Positions 11,609-21,089 of a stretch of 64,000 bases of DNA are shown in pieces. The notes beneath the pieces are model-generated. The model was not told the origin of the DNA. It saw only the letters and a program-made list of their open reading frames with translations, and did no database searches. The stretch covers positions 1 to 64,000 of the forward strand of contig UCGV01000006.1 of assembly GCA_900471925.1 (NCBI GenBank). Reading direction: 5' to 3'. This DNA comes from Hyphomicrobiales bacterium. Lineage in GTDB: Bacteria > Pseudomonadota > Alphaproteobacteria > Rhizobiales > Rhizobiaceae. The position numbers and the translations under genes were made by a program. Every line of letters begins with the position of its first letter. Position 1 is the stretch's first letter.

Positions 11609-12255
11609 GACTTATACTTTTGGGGCCGCCGGGCGCGGGTAAGGGGACCCAGGCCCAGCGGATCGTGGAAAAGCATGGCATTCCGCAGCTTTCCACGGGT
11701 GACATGCTGCGCGCCGCCGTCCAGGCTGGTACTGAAGTCGGCAAGCGCGCCAAGGCTGTCATGGACGCCGGAAATCTGGTCTCGGACGAGATCGTCAACG
11801 CCATCGTCTCCGAACGAATCGATCAGGATGATTGCGCCAACGGTTTCATCCTCGACGGCTTCCCGCGCACACTTGTGCAGGCGGACGCCACCGAGGCCAT
11901 GCTGAAGGCCAAGGGTCTTGATCTCTCGGTCGTCATTGAATTCCGTGTCGACGACAAGGAACTGGTCCGCCGCGTGGCAGGCCGCTACTCCTGTGCTCAA
12001 TGCGGCACCGTCTATCACGACTCTGACAAGGTTCCGGTCAAGGAAGGCGTCTGCGACAAGTGCGGCTCGACCCACTTCAAGCGTCGTCCCGATGACAACG
12101 CGGAGACCATGACCAAGCGTCTCGAGGTCTACTACAAGGAAACCTCGCCGCTGATCGGCTATTATCACGCCAAGGGCAAACTGAAGTCCGTGGATGGCAT
12201 GGCCGAGATCGATCACGTCACTGCCGAGATCGAAGGCATTCTTTCCAAGCTTTAA
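11605..12255 (+). CDS. adk: Adenylate kinase, zinc-LID type
   Basis: The 216-residue enzyme interconverts ATP plus AMP and two ADP. The P-loop [10 protein letters not shown] is at residues 7-16, and LDGFPRT is the AMP-side motif. The long LID domain carries four Cys (130, 133, 150, 153) in the arrangement that binds structural zinc, a form common in Gram-positive bacteria and some alphaproteobacteria rather than enterobacteria. The ATG overlaps the secY stop (ATGA), giving coupled translation. Confidence 0.98.
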
Positions 12256-12346
12256 AGCTTTGAAAATAAACTTTGCGGGAGCGGTTGCTTTTTTGCACTG
12301 ATTCCGCTAAACCGCGCCAACTCGCGACACTCCCTGCGATCGGCGC

Positions 12347-12366
12347 GGATTTCCCGAAGGAAATCC
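12347..12366 (+). other. Perfect hairpin in the adk-rpsM gap
   Basis: GGATTTCC at 12347-12354 pairs perfectly with 12359-12366 around a CGAA tetraloop. No T run follows. It lies in the 218-base gap between adk and rpsM, which probably also holds a promoter for the alpha set. Confidence 0.45.
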
Positions 12367-12473
12367 GGGTTCGGTCGTTTTGTGATGTTGCGAACCCGAA
12401 TTAAACGAGCAGCCTCTGGCTGCATAACGAAGCCCTATTGCCGGATGGCAACTGGAATGCAAGGAGAATAGGC

Positions 12474-12842
12474 GTGGCACGTATCGCTGGCGTCAACATC
12501 CCGACTGCAAAGCGCGTCGTCATCGCGCTGACCTACATTCACGGGATTGGACAGAAATTCGCGCAGGAAATCATCGAGAAGGTCGGTATCCCGGCTGATC
12601 GCCGCGTACATCAGCTGACGGACGCTGAAATCCTTCAGATCCGCGAAACCATCGACCGCGACTATCAGGTCGAAGGCGACCTTCGTCGCGAAACCTCGAT
12701 GAACATCAAGCGTCTGATGGACCTCGGCTGCTACCGCGGTCTGCGTCACCGTCGTGGCCTTCCGGTCCGCGGTCAGCGCACGCACACCAATGCTCGTACC
12801 CGCAAGGGCCCGGCAAAGGCGATCGCTGGTAAGAAGAAGTAA
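12474..12842 (+). CDS. rpsM: 30S ribosomal protein S13
   Basis: The 122-residue product reads (V/M)[18 protein letters not shown] at the start and ends with [18 protein letters not shown], both typical of S13. Translation starts at GTG 12474 with AAGGAGAA nine bases ahead; extending to an upstream ATG would add 12 atypical residues. S13 contacts P-site tRNA and L5. Confidence 0.96.
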   Translation: MARIAGVNIPTAKRVVIALTYIHGIGQKFAQEIIEKVGIPADRRVHQLTDAEILQIRETIDRDYQVEGDLRRETSMNIKRLMDLGCYRGLRHRRGLPVRGQRTHTNARTRKGPAKAIAGKKK

Positions 12843-12863
12843 TTTCCGGGAAACCGGGATGGG

Positions 12864-12892
12864 GAGGCTGGCGGTCTGCGCCGGCCTCTTTT
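12864..12892 (+). terminator. Terminator-like hairpin between rpsM and rpsK
   Basis: Positions 12864-12873 pair with 12879-12888 (10 pairs, one G-U) around a 5-base loop and are followed by TTTT. It has the form of an intrinsic terminator although the next gene, rpsK, belongs to the same classical operon. Confidence 0.7.
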
Positions 12893-12975
12893 GAGTTTGG
12901 AGCGGTGCCGTTCAGGTGCTGGTCCGGTGTAGCCGCTGGGATTACGGCGGTGAAGAGATCCAAGAAAGGAATACC

Positions 12976-13365
12976 ATGGCTAAGGAAGCCGTCCGCGTTC
13001 GCCGTCGCGAACGTAAGAACATCTCGTCGGGTGTCGCTCACGTCAACTCGACCTTCAACAACACGATGATCACCATCACCGACGCGCAGGGCAATGCGAT
13101 TGCCTGGTCGTCTGCTGGCGCCAAGGGCTTCAAGGGCTCGCGCAAGTCGACCCCGTTCGCTGCCCAGATCGCTGCTGAAGACTGCGCCAAGAAGGCTCAG
13201 GAACACGGCATGAAGTCGCTGGAAGTCGAAGTCTGCGGTCCGGGTTCGGGTCGTGAATCGGCTCTGCGCGCGCTCCAGGCTGCCGGTTTCATGATCACGT
13301 CCATCCGCGACGTGACCCCGATCCCGCACAATGGCTGCCGTCCGCGCAAGAAGCGTCGCGTCTGA
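12976..13365 (+). CDS. rpsK: 30S ribosomal protein S11
   Basis: The 129-residue product has [20 protein letters not shown] at the start and [15 protein letters not shown] at the end, the S11 signatures. It lies on the platform of the small subunit near the 3' end of 16S rRNA. ATG 12976 follows AAGAAAGGAATACC; the open frame upstream is not part of the family. Confidence 0.97.
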   Translation: MAKEAVRVRRRERKNISSGVAHVNSTFNNTMITITDAQGNAIAWSSAGAKGFKGSRKSTPFAAQIAAEDCAKKAQEHGMKSLEVEVCGPGSGRESALRALQAAGFMITSIRDVTPIPHNGCRPRKKRRV

Positions 13366-13378
13366 TCATCGCTATCGT

Positions 13379-13412
13379 CACCGGTGAGCGCTTCCGCGCT
13401 CCTGGTGGTTTT
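13379..13412 (+). terminator. Terminator-like hairpin between rpsK and rpoA
   Basis: A stem from 13379 to 13407 has 12 pairs with a single bulged base and a TTCC loop, followed by GTTTT. It is another intrinsic-terminator-like structure inside the alpha set, 50 bases before the rpoA start. Confidence 0.6.
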
Positions 13413-13462
13413 CAAGCTCGGTTGTCACGATTGGATGGTGGCAACGAACGGAAGGCAAAATC

Positions 13463-14473
13463 ATGATTCAGAAGAACTGGCAGGAACTGATCAAGCCGAA
13501 CAAGGTGGAGTTCTCTTCGAGCTCGCGCACCAAGGCGACTCTCGTTGCAGAGCCGCTTGAGCGCGGTTTCGGCCTCACCCTCGGCAACGCATTGCGTCGC
13601 GTTCTGCTCTCCTCTCTGCGCGGTGCCGCTGTTACGGCCGTGCAGATTGATGGCGTGCTGCATGAGTTCTCGTCGATCCCGGGCGTCCGCGAAGACGTTA
13701 CGGACATCGTACTCAACATCAAGGAAATCGCCATCAAGATGGATGGTGACGATGCCAAGCGCATGGTCGTGCGCAAGCAGGGTCCGGGTGTTGTAACGGC
13801 TGGCGATATCCAGACGGTCGGCGATATCGAAATCCTCAACCCCGAGCATGTCATCTGCACGCTCGACGAGGGTGCCGAAATCCGCATGGAGTTCACCGTC
13901 AACAACGGCAAGGGCTACGTCCCGGCCGAGCGCAATCGTGCGGAAGATGCTCCGATCGGTCTCATCCCGGTCGACAGCCTCTATTCGCCGGTCAAGAAGG
14001 TGTCCTACAAGGTTGAAAATACCCGTGAAGGACAGGTTCTCGACTACGACAAGCTGAACATGACCATCGAAACCGATGGCTCGATCACCGGCGAAGATGC
14101 CGTCGCTTTCGCGGCACGCATCCTGCAGGACCAGCTTGGCGTCTTCGTCAACTTCGACGAACCGCAGAAGGAAACCGAGGAAGAAGCCGTCACCGAACTG
14201 GCCTTCAACCCGGCGCTCCTCAAGAAGGTGGACGAACTCGAACTGTCCGTTCGTTCGGCAAATTGCCTGAAGAACGACAATATCGTCTACATCGGCGACC
14301 TTATTCAGAAGACCGAGGCAGAAATGCTCCGCACCCCGAACTTTGGTCGCAAGTCGCTGAACGAAATCAAGGAAGTTCTCGCTTCCATGGGCCTGCACCT
14401 CGGCATGGAAGTGCCGGCATGGCCGCCCGAGAACATCGAAGATCTCGCGAAGCGTTACGAAGACCAGTATTAA
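13463..14473 (+). CDS. rpoA: RNA polymerase alpha subunit
   Basis: The 336-residue product has the N-terminal dimerisation domain ([19 protein letters not shown] near residue 33) and the C-terminal DNA-binding domain beginning around residue 250 ([33 protein letters not shown]). The C-terminal domain contacts UP elements and activators. The ATG follows GGAAGGCAAAATC. It lies between rpsK and rplQ; unlike enterobacteria no rpsD gene intervenes. Confidence 0.99.
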   Translation: MIQKNWQELIKPNKVEFSSSSRTKATLVAEPLERGFGLTLGNALRRVLLSSLRGAAVTAVQIDGVLHEFSSIPGVREDVTDIVLNIKEIAIKMDGDDAKRMVVRKQGPGVVTAGDIQTVGDIEILNPEHVICTLDEGAEIRMEFTVNNGKGYVPAERNRAEDAPIGLIPVDSLYSPVKKVSYKVENTREGQVLDYDKLNMTIETDGSITGEDAVAFAARILQDQLGVFVNFDEPQKETEEEAVTELAFNPALLKKVDELELSVRSANCLKNDNIVYIGDLIQKTEAEMLRTPNFGRKSLNEIKEVLASMGLHLGMEVPAWPPENIEDLAKRYEDQY

Positions 14474-14480
14474 GAACCAA

Positions 14481-14536
14481 AAAGGCAGGCTCTTTACGGC
14501 TGCCTTTCCCCGTCAAACAGCAGGCCTATCGCCTGC
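14481..14536 (+). other. Two hairpins between rpoA and rplQ
   Basis: AAAGGCAG at 14481-14488 pairs with 14500-14507, and GCAGGC at 14520-14525 pairs with 14531-14536. The first has only CCCC after its stem, so it is unlikely to be a strong terminator. Both lie in the 125-base rpoA-rplQ gap. Confidence 0.45.
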
Positions 14537-14598
14537 ATGTGCCAGGAAACGGCAGGCCCGGTAATCAAGTAAGGGCACTGCATTAAAGGAGAATAGCA

Positions 14599-15021
14599 AT
14601 GCGCCACGCAAAAGCCGGCCGCAAGCTGAACAGAACCGCAAGCCATCGCAAGGCAATGTTCGCCAACATGGCTGCTTCGCTCATCACCCATGAGCAGATC
14701 GTAACGACGCTGCCGAAGGCGAAGGAAATTCGCCCGATCGTCGAAAAGCTGGTCACCCTTGGCAAGCGCGGCGACCTGCACGCTCGTCGTCAGGCGATCT
14801 CGCAGATCAAGGACGCCGCTGTCGTTTCGAAGCTCTTCGACACGATCGCTTCGCGCTACGCAACCCGCAACGGCGGCTACCTGCGTATCATGAAGGCTGG
14901 CTTCCGCCAGGGCGACAACGCCGCTCTCGCCGTCATCGAATTCGTTGACCGCGACACCTACGCGAAGGGCGCAGCCGACAAGGCTCGCGTCGCTGCTGAA
15001 GAGCAGTCTGTCGCTGCCTAA
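14599..15021 (+). CDS. rplQ: 50S ribosomal protein L17
   Basis: The 140-residue product begins [20 protein letters not shown] and has [21 protein letters not shown] sequence ([15 protein letters not shown]), which identifies L17. AAGGAGAAT precedes the ATG. It closes the ribosomal block and is followed by a strong terminator. Confidence 0.98.
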   Translation: MRHAKAGRKLNRTASHRKAMFANMAASLITHEQIVTTLPKAKEIRPIVEKLVTLGKRGDLHARRQAISQIKDAAVVSKLFDTIASRYATRNGGYLRIMKAGFRQGDNAALAVIEFVDRDTYAKGAADKARVAAEEQSVAA

Positions 15022-15044
15022 GTTTTTCCGATTTCGGAGAACAG

Positions 15045-15072
15045 AAAAGCCGGGCTCGCGCCCGGCTTTTTT
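15045..15072 (+). terminator. Intrinsic terminator ending the ribosomal block
   Basis: GCCGGGC at 15049-15055 pairs with 15060-15066 around a TCGC loop; AAAA before the stem can extend it against the TTTTTT that follows. It is a textbook intrinsic terminator. Confidence 0.92.
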
Positions 15073-15262
15073 CGTTTTGCGGCCTCATGGCGGTCGGCAG
15101 GCATTGTTCTCTCGGCGTCTCCGAGACTCAGGCATGGACGCACTGGTCGACATGATTGCCGTGGCGATGATCCTGAATGTCACGATCCCTACGCGGCGGC
15201 GCCTTTGATAGTTTAGTGCCTTGCAGCTAGGCCTTTAAATCAGCTGGGAATATGGTGGTCGA

Positions 15263-15682
15263 TTGCATTTGCGCAGGATAATTGAACGCGGGCAGGTTCG
15301 GCGTTTCGCAGCCCTGATCCTGATCATCGTTTCCGGTTTGCTGCTCCGGCGCTTTGGCTACTCCGCTGATCTACCCTTCTTCATCGTCAAATATGGCGGA
15401 TCGCTGCTTTGGGGATCGATGGTCTATTGCCTGCTGGCATGTGCTGTGGGAAGCCTCGGTATGACACTTCGCCCGGCGGGAATTGCTGCCGCCGCTCTCA
15501 CCGTGGCCATTTGCGTCGAGCTTTTCAGGCTCTACCACACCCCTTGGCTCGATGCCTTTCGATTGACGACGGCTGGCGCCTTGTTGCTGGGGCGGGTCTT
15601 CTCATTGTGGAATATCGTGGCGTATGCGATCGGAATTGCCGCGGCCTGCCTGTTTGATCCCGTCCGCAGGCATAGCGCCTGA
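15263..15682 (+). CDS. DUF2809-type small membrane protein
   Basis: The product of about 139 residues has four hydrophobic segments and the pattern GYSADLPFFIVKYGGSLLWG and VELFRLYHTPWLDAFRLT, which fits the DUF2809 family, whose function is unknown. The start is uncertain: the frame opens at a TTG (15263) and no ATG lies near the family's N-terminus. It stands alone between the rplQ terminator and msrQ, with which it is convergent. Confidence 0.8.
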   Translation: MHLRRIIERGQVRRFAALILIIVSGLLLRRFGYSADLPFFIVKYGGSLLWGSMVYCLLACAVGSLGMTLRPAGIAAAALTVAICVELFRLYHTPWLDAFRLTTAGALLLGRVFSLWNIVAYAIGIAAACLFDPVRRHSA

Positions 15683-15685
15683 CTT

Positions 15686-16348
15686 CTAAGAAGCCGATGA
15701 TGCTGCCGGACGGGTGCCGCGCGATCGCCCTTGCCCCTTCTTCCGGCTTCGCCCGATCGGCTTGTAGGAGCGGTAGAGGATAAGTGCGATGATCAGCCCG
15801 ACATAGATATACTGCTCGAGGTCCAGGATCTTCGTCGACAGGGCGAAGTGCAAGGCTGCCGAGGCGGCGATGATGTAGATGAGGCGGTGCAGCCAGATCC
15901 AGTTCTTGCCGAGCCTGCGGATCGAGAAATTATTGGACGTGACGGCGAGCGGGACAAGCATGGCAAGCGCAGCCATACCGAACATGATGAAGGGACGCTT
16001 CACCACATCATCGATAACCGCAGCGATATCGAGCGCCTGATCAAGCACCATGTAAACGGTGAAATGCATCAGAGCGTAGTAGAAGGTCAGCAGGCCGAGC
16101 GCGCGGCGATAGCGCAGATAATTCCAGCCGAGAAGATCGCGGACAGGAGTGACTGCAAGCGTCAGGATCAGGAAACGGATGGTCCAGATGCCAAGGAAAA
16201 GCTCGAAGGTTTTCACAGGATCGGCGCCAAGCTGATCCGTCGCGCCGAGATAGAAGTTCCAGGTGGCAGGCACGAGGCCGACAACATAGAGCAGCCAGAC
16301 GGAAGCCGGCTGCCAACGCTTCGGGATGGCGAGCGAAAACGCTGCCAT
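15686..16348 (-). CDS. msrQ: MsrQ, haem-binding membrane partner of MsrP
   Basis: The 220-residue product is a six-helix membrane protein of the ferric reductase-like family, with His residues in the helices (LTFYYALMHFTVYMVLD, WIWLHRLIYIIAASAALHF) that bind haem b. It passes electrons from the quinone pool to the periplasmic catalytic subunit MsrP. Its ATG shares one base with the msrP stop (TGATG), so translation is coupled. The C-terminus ends in a basic tail. Confidence 0.95.
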   Translation of the reverse strand: MAAFSLAIPKRWQPASVWLLYVVGLVPATWNFYLGATDQLGADPVKTFELFLGIWTIRFLILTLAVTPVRDLLGWNYLRYRRALGLLTFYYALMHFTVYMVLDQALDIAAVIDDVVKRPFIMFGMAALAMLVPLAVTSNNFSIRRLGKNWIWLHRLIYIIAASAALHFALSTKILDLEQYIYVGLIIALILYRSYKPIGRSRKKGQGRSRGTRPAASSAS

Positions 16349-17295
16349 CAGAAATTCGCCCTCAGATCCATGCCGTCATATAGACTGGCGACTTCGTCGG
16401 CGTAGCCGTTGAAGGGCAGGGTGGGGTGTCGGCTTGCGCCAAAGAAGCCGCTTTCACCGATGCGCCGCTCGGTTGCCTGACTCCAGCGCGGATGATCGAC
16501 GGCCGGATTGACGTTGGCATAGAAGCCGTATTCCTGCGGATTGGTAATCTGCCAGGTGTTTTTCGGCTGCTGGTCGGTGAGCGTGATGCGCACGATTGAC
16601 TTGATACCCTTGAAACCATACTTCCACGGCACCACGAGCCGCACAGGCGCGCCATTCTGGTTCGGCAGCGTTTCGCCATAGAGCCCGACGGCAAGCAGTG
16701 TCAGTGGGTGGCGCGCTTCGTCCATACGCAGGCCCTCGACATAGGGCCAATCCAGCGACTGGAAGAAACCGGCCTGCCCCGGCATCTCCTCGGGGCGCAC
16801 GACGGTCTCGAAGGCGACATATTTGGCGCTGCCCTGCGGCTCCACCTTGTCGAGAAGCGAAGCAAGCGGAAAGCCATTCCAGGGAATGACCATCGACCAG
16901 GCCTCCACGCAACGCATCCTGTAGACGCGCTCCTCGATCGGAAACTCCTTCATCAGCGCTTCGATGTCGAAAGTGCCGGGCTTGTTGACCATACCGTCGA
17001 CCTTGATCGTCCAGGGCAGCGGCTTGAACTTGTCGGAAAGCGCTGCAGGGTCACCTTTGTCTAGGCCGAATTCATAGAAATTGTTGTAGGTCGTGACGTC
17101 CTTGATCGGCGTCAGCTTCTCATCGACCGCGTATTTGCTTTTGACGGTCGTCAGCGCCGCAGCACTGGCCTTGCCGGCGCCGTAGAGCGCCACGGCACCG
17201 AGTGTCGCAGCGCCGAGAAATTCGCGTCGCTTGAGGTATATTTCGCGCGGTGTGACTTCCGAGGAGCGTATCCTGGGCGGACGATAGGCTGGCAT
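16348..17295 (-). CDS. msrP: MsrP, periplasmic methionine sulfoxide reductase (molybdoenzyme)
   Basis: The 315-residue product has a Tat signal with KRREFLGA at residues 22-29, followed by the sulfite-oxidase-like molybdopterin fold. Cys129 in [15 protein letters not shown] is the expected molybdenum ligand. MsrP repairs oxidised methionines in envelope proteins using electrons from MsrQ, encoded next. AGGAGG sits ahead of the start codon. Together with the free-Met-R-sulfoxide reductase at 31885 it shows oxidative-damage repair on both sides of the membrane. Confidence 0.96.
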   Translation of the reverse strand: MPAYRPPRIRSSEVTPREIYLKRREFLGAATLGAVALYGAGKASAAALTTVKSKYAVDEKLTPIKDVTTYNNFYEFGLDKGDPAALSDKFKPLPWTIKVDGMVNKPGTFDIEALMKEFPIEERVYRMRCVEAWSMVIPWNGFPLASLLDKVEPQGSAKYVAFETVVRPEEMPGQAGFFQSLDWPYVEGLRMDEARHPLTLLAVGLYGETLPNQNGAPVRLVVPWKYGFKGIKSIVRITLTDQQPKNTWQITNPQEYGFYANVNPAVDHPRWSQATERRIGESGFFGASRHPTLPFNGYADEVASLYDGMDLRANF

Positions 17296-17619
17296 ATCGA
17301 ATTCCTCCTGGGCGGGGGGCGGCCCGTGTGAATCTTTAGACGCAGATTGCGCGCTTTAGATCAGTGTGTATGCCTTGAATCTTAGCCTCGAAAAGCCAAT
17401 TTTTTGTGTTCACCTGTGATGGAATAGGCCGTAACAAAATCGCCCCTGCATCCGTATAGGCCTGATGGTGCCACCCGTACCGCTTTGGGCATTCCCGGTA
17501 GTGACAGGTTGAGGCGATTGATTTAGGACAATTCCAAAAAGCAGCGATTGCCCGGCCTTCGCAAATTCCTTGCCGCCCCGCATCGCCTGACAATTCACTG
17601 GATAGTGAGGAAGACACCG
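17296..17619. other. Intergenic region between divergent msrP and ilvD
   Basis: The 324 bases must hold promoters for both divergent genes. I see the msrP ribosome binding site at the left end. I found no leader peptide with runs of branched-chain codons, no T-box and no strong palindrome that would explain ilvD control. Confidence 0.4.
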
Positions 17620-19458
17620 ATGCCAGCTTATCGTTCCAGAACCACGACCCATGGCCGAAACATGGCAGGCGCGCGCGGCCTTTGGCGTGCGACGGGCATG
17701 AAGGATTCGGATTTCGGCAAGCCGATCATCGCGGTGGTCAATTCCTTCACCCAGTTCGTGCCGGGCCACGTTCACCTCAAGGATCTCGGCCAGCTCGTCG
17801 CCCGCGAAATCGAAGCGGCAGGTGGTGTCGCCAAGGAGTTCAACACGATTGCCGTCGATGACGGCATCGCCATGGGCCATGACGGCATGCTCTATTCGCT
17901 GCCCTCACGCGAGCTGATCGCTGACAGCGTCGAATACATGGTCAACGCCCACTGCGCCGACGCCATGGTCTGCATCTCCAATTGCGACAAGATCACCCCC
18001 GGCATGCTGATGGCCTCGCTGCGCCTCAATATACCCACGGTCTTCGTCTCCGGCGGCCCGATGGAAGCCGGGAAGGTCGTCCTGCACGGCAAGACGCACG
18101 CGCTCGACCTCGTCGATGCCATGGTTGCTGCCGCCGACGACAAGATCTCCGATGAGGATGTCCAAGTTATCGAGCGTTCGGCCTGTCCGACCTGTGGTTC
18201 GTGCTCCGGCATGTTTACCGCAAACTCGATGAACTGCCTGACGGAAGCCCTTGGCCTGTCGCTGCCCGGCAACGGCTCGACGCTCGCAACCCATGCCGAC
18301 CGCAAGCGCCTTTTCGTCGAGGCTGGACACCTGATCGTCGATCTCGCCCGCCGTTACTATGAACAGGAAGACGAGAAGACCCTGCCGCGTGTGATCGCCT
18401 CCAAGCAGGCTTTCGAGAATGCGATGGCGCTGGATATAGCCATGGGTGGCTCGACCAATACCGTGCTGCATATTCTGGCGGCGGCCCATGAGGGCGAGGT
18501 GGATTTTACGATGGCCGACATCGATGCGCTGTCACGCCGCGTTCCCTGCCTTTCCAAGGTCGCGCCGGCCAAGTCCGACGTGCATATGGAAGATGTCCAC
18601 CGCGCCGGCGGCATCATGTCGATCCTCGGCGAACTCGATAAGGGCGGCCTGCTCAATCGCGACTGCCCGACGGTTCATGCCGAAACGCTGGGTGACGCGA
18701 TCGATCGTTGGGACATCACCCGCACCAACAGCGAAACCGTCCGCAAGTTCTATCGTGCTGCTCCCGGCGGTATCCCGACCCAGGTTGCCTTCAGCCAGGA
18801 AGCCCGTTGGGACGAACTCGACACCGACCGCGTCGGCGGCGTCATCCGCTCGGTCGAACATCCGTTCTCCAAGGACGGTGGCCTCGCAGTCCTCAAGGGT
18901 AATCTGGCGGTTGATGGCTGCATCGTGAAGACGGCTGGTGTCGATGAATCGATCCTGAAGTTCTCCGGCCCGGCCCGCGTCTTCGAAAGCCAGGATGCCT
19001 CCGTCAAGGCTATCCTTGCCAATGAAGTCAAGGCCGGCGATGTCGTCGTCATCCGCTACGAAGGCCCGAAGGGTGGCCCCGGCATGCAGGAAATGCTCTA
19101 TCCGACCAGCTATCTGAAGTCGAAGGGCCTCGGCAAAGCCTGCGCGCTGATCACCGATGGCCGCTTCTCGGGCGGCACGTCCGGTCTCTCCATCGGTCAT
19201 GCTTCGCCGGAAGCGGCAAATGGCGGCGTTATCGGCCTTGTGCGCGAAGGCGACATGATCGACATCGATATCCCGAACCGCACGATCAGCCTGCGTGTCA
19301 GCGATGCGGAACTTGCCACCCGCCGCGCCGAGCAGGACCAGAAGGGCTGGCATCCGGCCGAGGCACGCAAGCGCAATGTCTCGACCGCGCTCAAGGCCTA
19401 CGCCGCCTTCGCAACCAGCGCCGACCGTGGTGCCGTTCGCGATCTGAATGCGCGATAA
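17620..19458 (+). CDS. ilvD: Dihydroxy-acid dehydratase
   Basis: The 612-residue enzyme dehydrates 2,3-dihydroxy acids in valine, leucine and isoleucine synthesis. The Fe-S ligands lie in [13 protein letters not shown] (Cys122) and [25 protein letters not shown] sequence (Cys195). Length matches the IlvD family. ATG 17620 follows GTGAGGAAGACACCG; the in-frame upstream ATG would add a non-family extension. A terminator lies just after the stop. Confidence 0.97.
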   Translation: MPAYRSRTTTHGRNMAGARGLWRATGMKDSDFGKPIIAVVNSFTQFVPGHVHLKDLGQLVAREIEAAGGVAKEFNTIAVDDGIAMGHDGMLYSLPSRELIADSVEYMVNAHCADAMVCISNCDKITPGMLMASLRLNIPTVFVSGGPMEAGKVVLHGKTHALDLVDAMVAAADDKISDEDVQVIERSACPTCGSCSGMFTANSMNCLTEALGLSLPGNGSTLATHADRKRLFVEAGHLIVDLARRYYEQEDEKTLPRVIASKQAFENAMALDIAMGGSTNTVLHILAAAHEGEVDFTMADIDALSRRVPCLSKVAPAKSDVHMEDVHRAGGIMSILGELDKGGLLNRDCPTVHAETLGDAIDRWDITRTNSETVRKFYRAAPGGIPTQVAFSQEARWDELDTDRVGGVIRSVEHPFSKDGGLAVLKGNLAVDGCIVKTAGVDESILKFSGPARVFESQDASVKAILANEVKAGDVVVIRYEGPKGGPGMQEMLYPTSYLKSKGLGKACALITDGRFSGGTSGLSIGHASPEAANGGVIGLVREGDMIDIDIPNRTISLRVSDAELATRRAEQDQKGWHPAEARKRNVSTALKAYAAFATSADRGAVRDLNAR

Positions 19459-19481
19459 GACCATTTTTCGCAGATGAGTTG

Positions 19482-19517
19482 GAGCAGCTGATTAAGAGTC
19501 AGCTGCTCTTTCGTTTT
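19482..19517 (+). terminator. Terminator after ilvD
   Basis: GAGCAGCTG at 19482-19490 pairs perfectly with 19500-19508 around a 9-base loop, followed by TTTCGTTTTT. It separates ilvD from the convergent GFA gene, whose stop codon lies at its right edge. Confidence 0.85.
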
Positions 19518-19921
19518 TAGAGATGCCGTGTTTCCGCCGGTACAGTCCACCAGCTGTTGTTCCTACCGTCGAAATATTGCACCGGTGCCTCTGCAAGCTC
19601 GGCTGGATCGAGGTCGTCAAGGCAGGCGAGATTGATCGAGACATAGGCGCCGCCCATTGCGTCGATATAACCGTCGCCATAGGCAGGCACTCCGCAGTTG
19701 GCGCAGAAGCGATGATGGCCTGAGAAGGTTCCGAACTGATAGTCGCTGATGCCTGTTTCCTCGCACAACAGGCGGAAATCCTCCGGTTTGATATTCGTAC
19801 CCCAGTAGCGGAGCTTCCAGCAGATCGAGCAATTGCACTTTCCCGTCCCGGCCTGAATGTCGATATCGGCCTCGTAGCGGATCCGGCCGCAATGACAGCT
19901 TCCGTGATAGGTCTTCTTCAT
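19517..19921 (-). CDS. GFA-family zinc protein (Mss4-like fold)
   Basis: The 134-residue product carries the zinc ligands of the GFA family: CHCGRIRY near residue 9, CNCSICWK near 34 and HRFCANCG near 70. Some members are named glutathione-dependent formaldehyde-activating enzymes, but the activity of most is unproven. ATG 19921 follows GGAGGAGCAC; the longer open frame crosses the operator region and is unlikely. It is divergent from a MarR regulator with two inverted operator copies between them. Confidence 0.88.
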   Translation of the reverse strand: MKKTYHGSCHCGRIRYEADIDIQAGTGKCNCSICWKLRYWGTNIKPEDFRLLCEETGISDYQFGTFSGHHRFCANCGVPAYGDGYIDAMGGAYVSINLACLDDLDPAELAEAPVQYFDGRNNSWWTVPAETRHL

Positions 19922-19951
19922 GTGCTCCTCCTTGTGTATCGCTGCGTCATA

Positions 19952-19994
19952 TGACAACATATTGTCATTGTCGACGAGTGACAATATGTTGTCA
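19952..19994. promoter_or_regulatory. Paired inverted operator for the MarR regulator
   Basis: TGACAACATATTGTCA at 19952-19967 and its exact reverse complement TGACAATATGTTGTCA at 19979-19994 flank an 11-base spacer. Each half is itself close to palindromic. The right copy ends two bases before the marR-type ATG and covers its ribosome binding site; the left lies 30 bases ahead of the GFA start. This arrangement fits repression of both divergent genes. Confidence 0.85.
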
Positions 19995-19996
19995 AG

Positions 19997-20455
19997 ATGA
20001 CCAGGAAACGAACGCCCGACGGCGATGCCTTTGCCGCTCTTTCCATCGCCGTGATCCGCCTCTCGGCCCATTTGCAGGCGGAGGGCGATGCCCTTGCTAA
20101 ACCCGCTGGCCAGACCAGCGCGCGCTGGCAGGTACTAGCGGCGGCCGACCATGCGCCGATGTCGGTTGCCGATGCTGCGCGTGCACTTGGCCTTGCACGT
20201 CAGGGCGTACAGCGCATTGCCGATCTTCTGGAAGGCGAGGGGCTGATTGCCTACCGCGCCAACCCCGTTCATCAGCGCGCCAAGCTGATGGAGCTGACGG
20301 AAACGGGTAGGAGCGCTCTGACCGATATCTCTGCCCGCGAGGCGGTCTGGGCAAACGAACATGGCACTCTCTATGGCGAAGAGCAGCTACTGCTTGCGGC
20401 CAACCTCATCAACGAGATGATTGCCGATTTCCAAAGACGACGAGATCAGGACTGA
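19997..20455 (+). CDS. MarR-family transcriptional regulator
   Basis: The 152-residue product has the winged-helix core of MarR proteins, with a recognition region around residues 55-80 (MSVADAARALGLARQGVQRI) and the wing in YRANPVHQRAKLMELTETGR. It probably represses itself and the divergent GFA gene through the perfect inverted repeats directly upstream. No Cys-based redox sensor is evident, so a small-molecule ligand is the more likely signal. Confidence 0.92.
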   Translation: MTRKRTPDGDAFAALSIAVIRLSAHLQAEGDALAKPAGQTSARWQVLAAADHAPMSVADAARALGLARQGVQRIADLLEGEGLIAYRANPVHQRAKLMELTETGRSALTDISAREAVWANEHGTLYGEEQLLLAANLINEMIADFQRRRDQD

Positions 20456-20461
20456 ACGTCA

Positions 20462-20812
20462 TCAAAGCGGGCGATTGATGTTCTTGTAGGTCTCGCCGAG
20501 CTGCTTCAGCCGCTCCTGATAGGCCGCCCCGATGCAGGCTGCGTCAGCACCGCAGGCCTGCCGTTTCTTCAGCCACGCGGTTTGCTCGTCCTGCAGCGTA
20601 CCGCGAGCGCCCATGGCGAGCAGGCCGGACAGCAATTCGAAGGTCGTGACCATCTTCACATCAGCATCGTTGAGCGACCGGTCTTCGCAGATCATTTTCT
20701 CATCCGGCTGCAACTCCTTTGCATCGCAGTTGAAGCTTGCTGCCTGCGCATCGTGCTGCGCGAAAGTGAGAAGCGTGGCGCAGATCGCGGCTGATAGGAC
20801 GGTACTTTTCAT
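20462..20812 (-). CDS. LprI-like exported protein
   Basis: The 116-residue product has a Sec signal ending near AQAASF (residue 25), then a short domain with paired Cys and a C-terminal helix (CIGAAYQERLKQLGE). The pattern resembles the lysozyme inhibitor LprI N-terminal domain (DUF1311) family. The mature protein of about 90 residues should be periplasmic. It is convergent with marR, six bases away. Function is not established. Confidence 0.75.
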   Translation of the reverse strand: MKSTVLSAAICATLLTFAQHDAQAASFNCDAKELQPDEKMICEDRSLNDADVKMVTTFELLSGLLAMGARGTLQDEQTAWLKKRQACGADAACIGAAYQERLKQLGETYKNINRPL

Positions 20813-21089
20813 GATCTCTCCTGCTGCAGGGGAATTCTATTTTCGCCTCACAGCAAACATGATGCAGGTCCGTTTTATGGCAAGGTTCAAACGGCTCTAC
20901 AGGCCCGCAAGGCTATGTCTCTCTGTGGTGACTGCGTTTCGCTTTTGAGCTTGGATATCAGCAACATGATTGATTTTCCTGAATCAAATTCCCAGATCCG
21001 TAATGCCGTAGCCTTCCATGCTTCCGCCCTCTTTCCTTTCTAGCGTCGGGCGCTACAACATTTCTCGAGAGCATTTCAAAAGGATTCCC

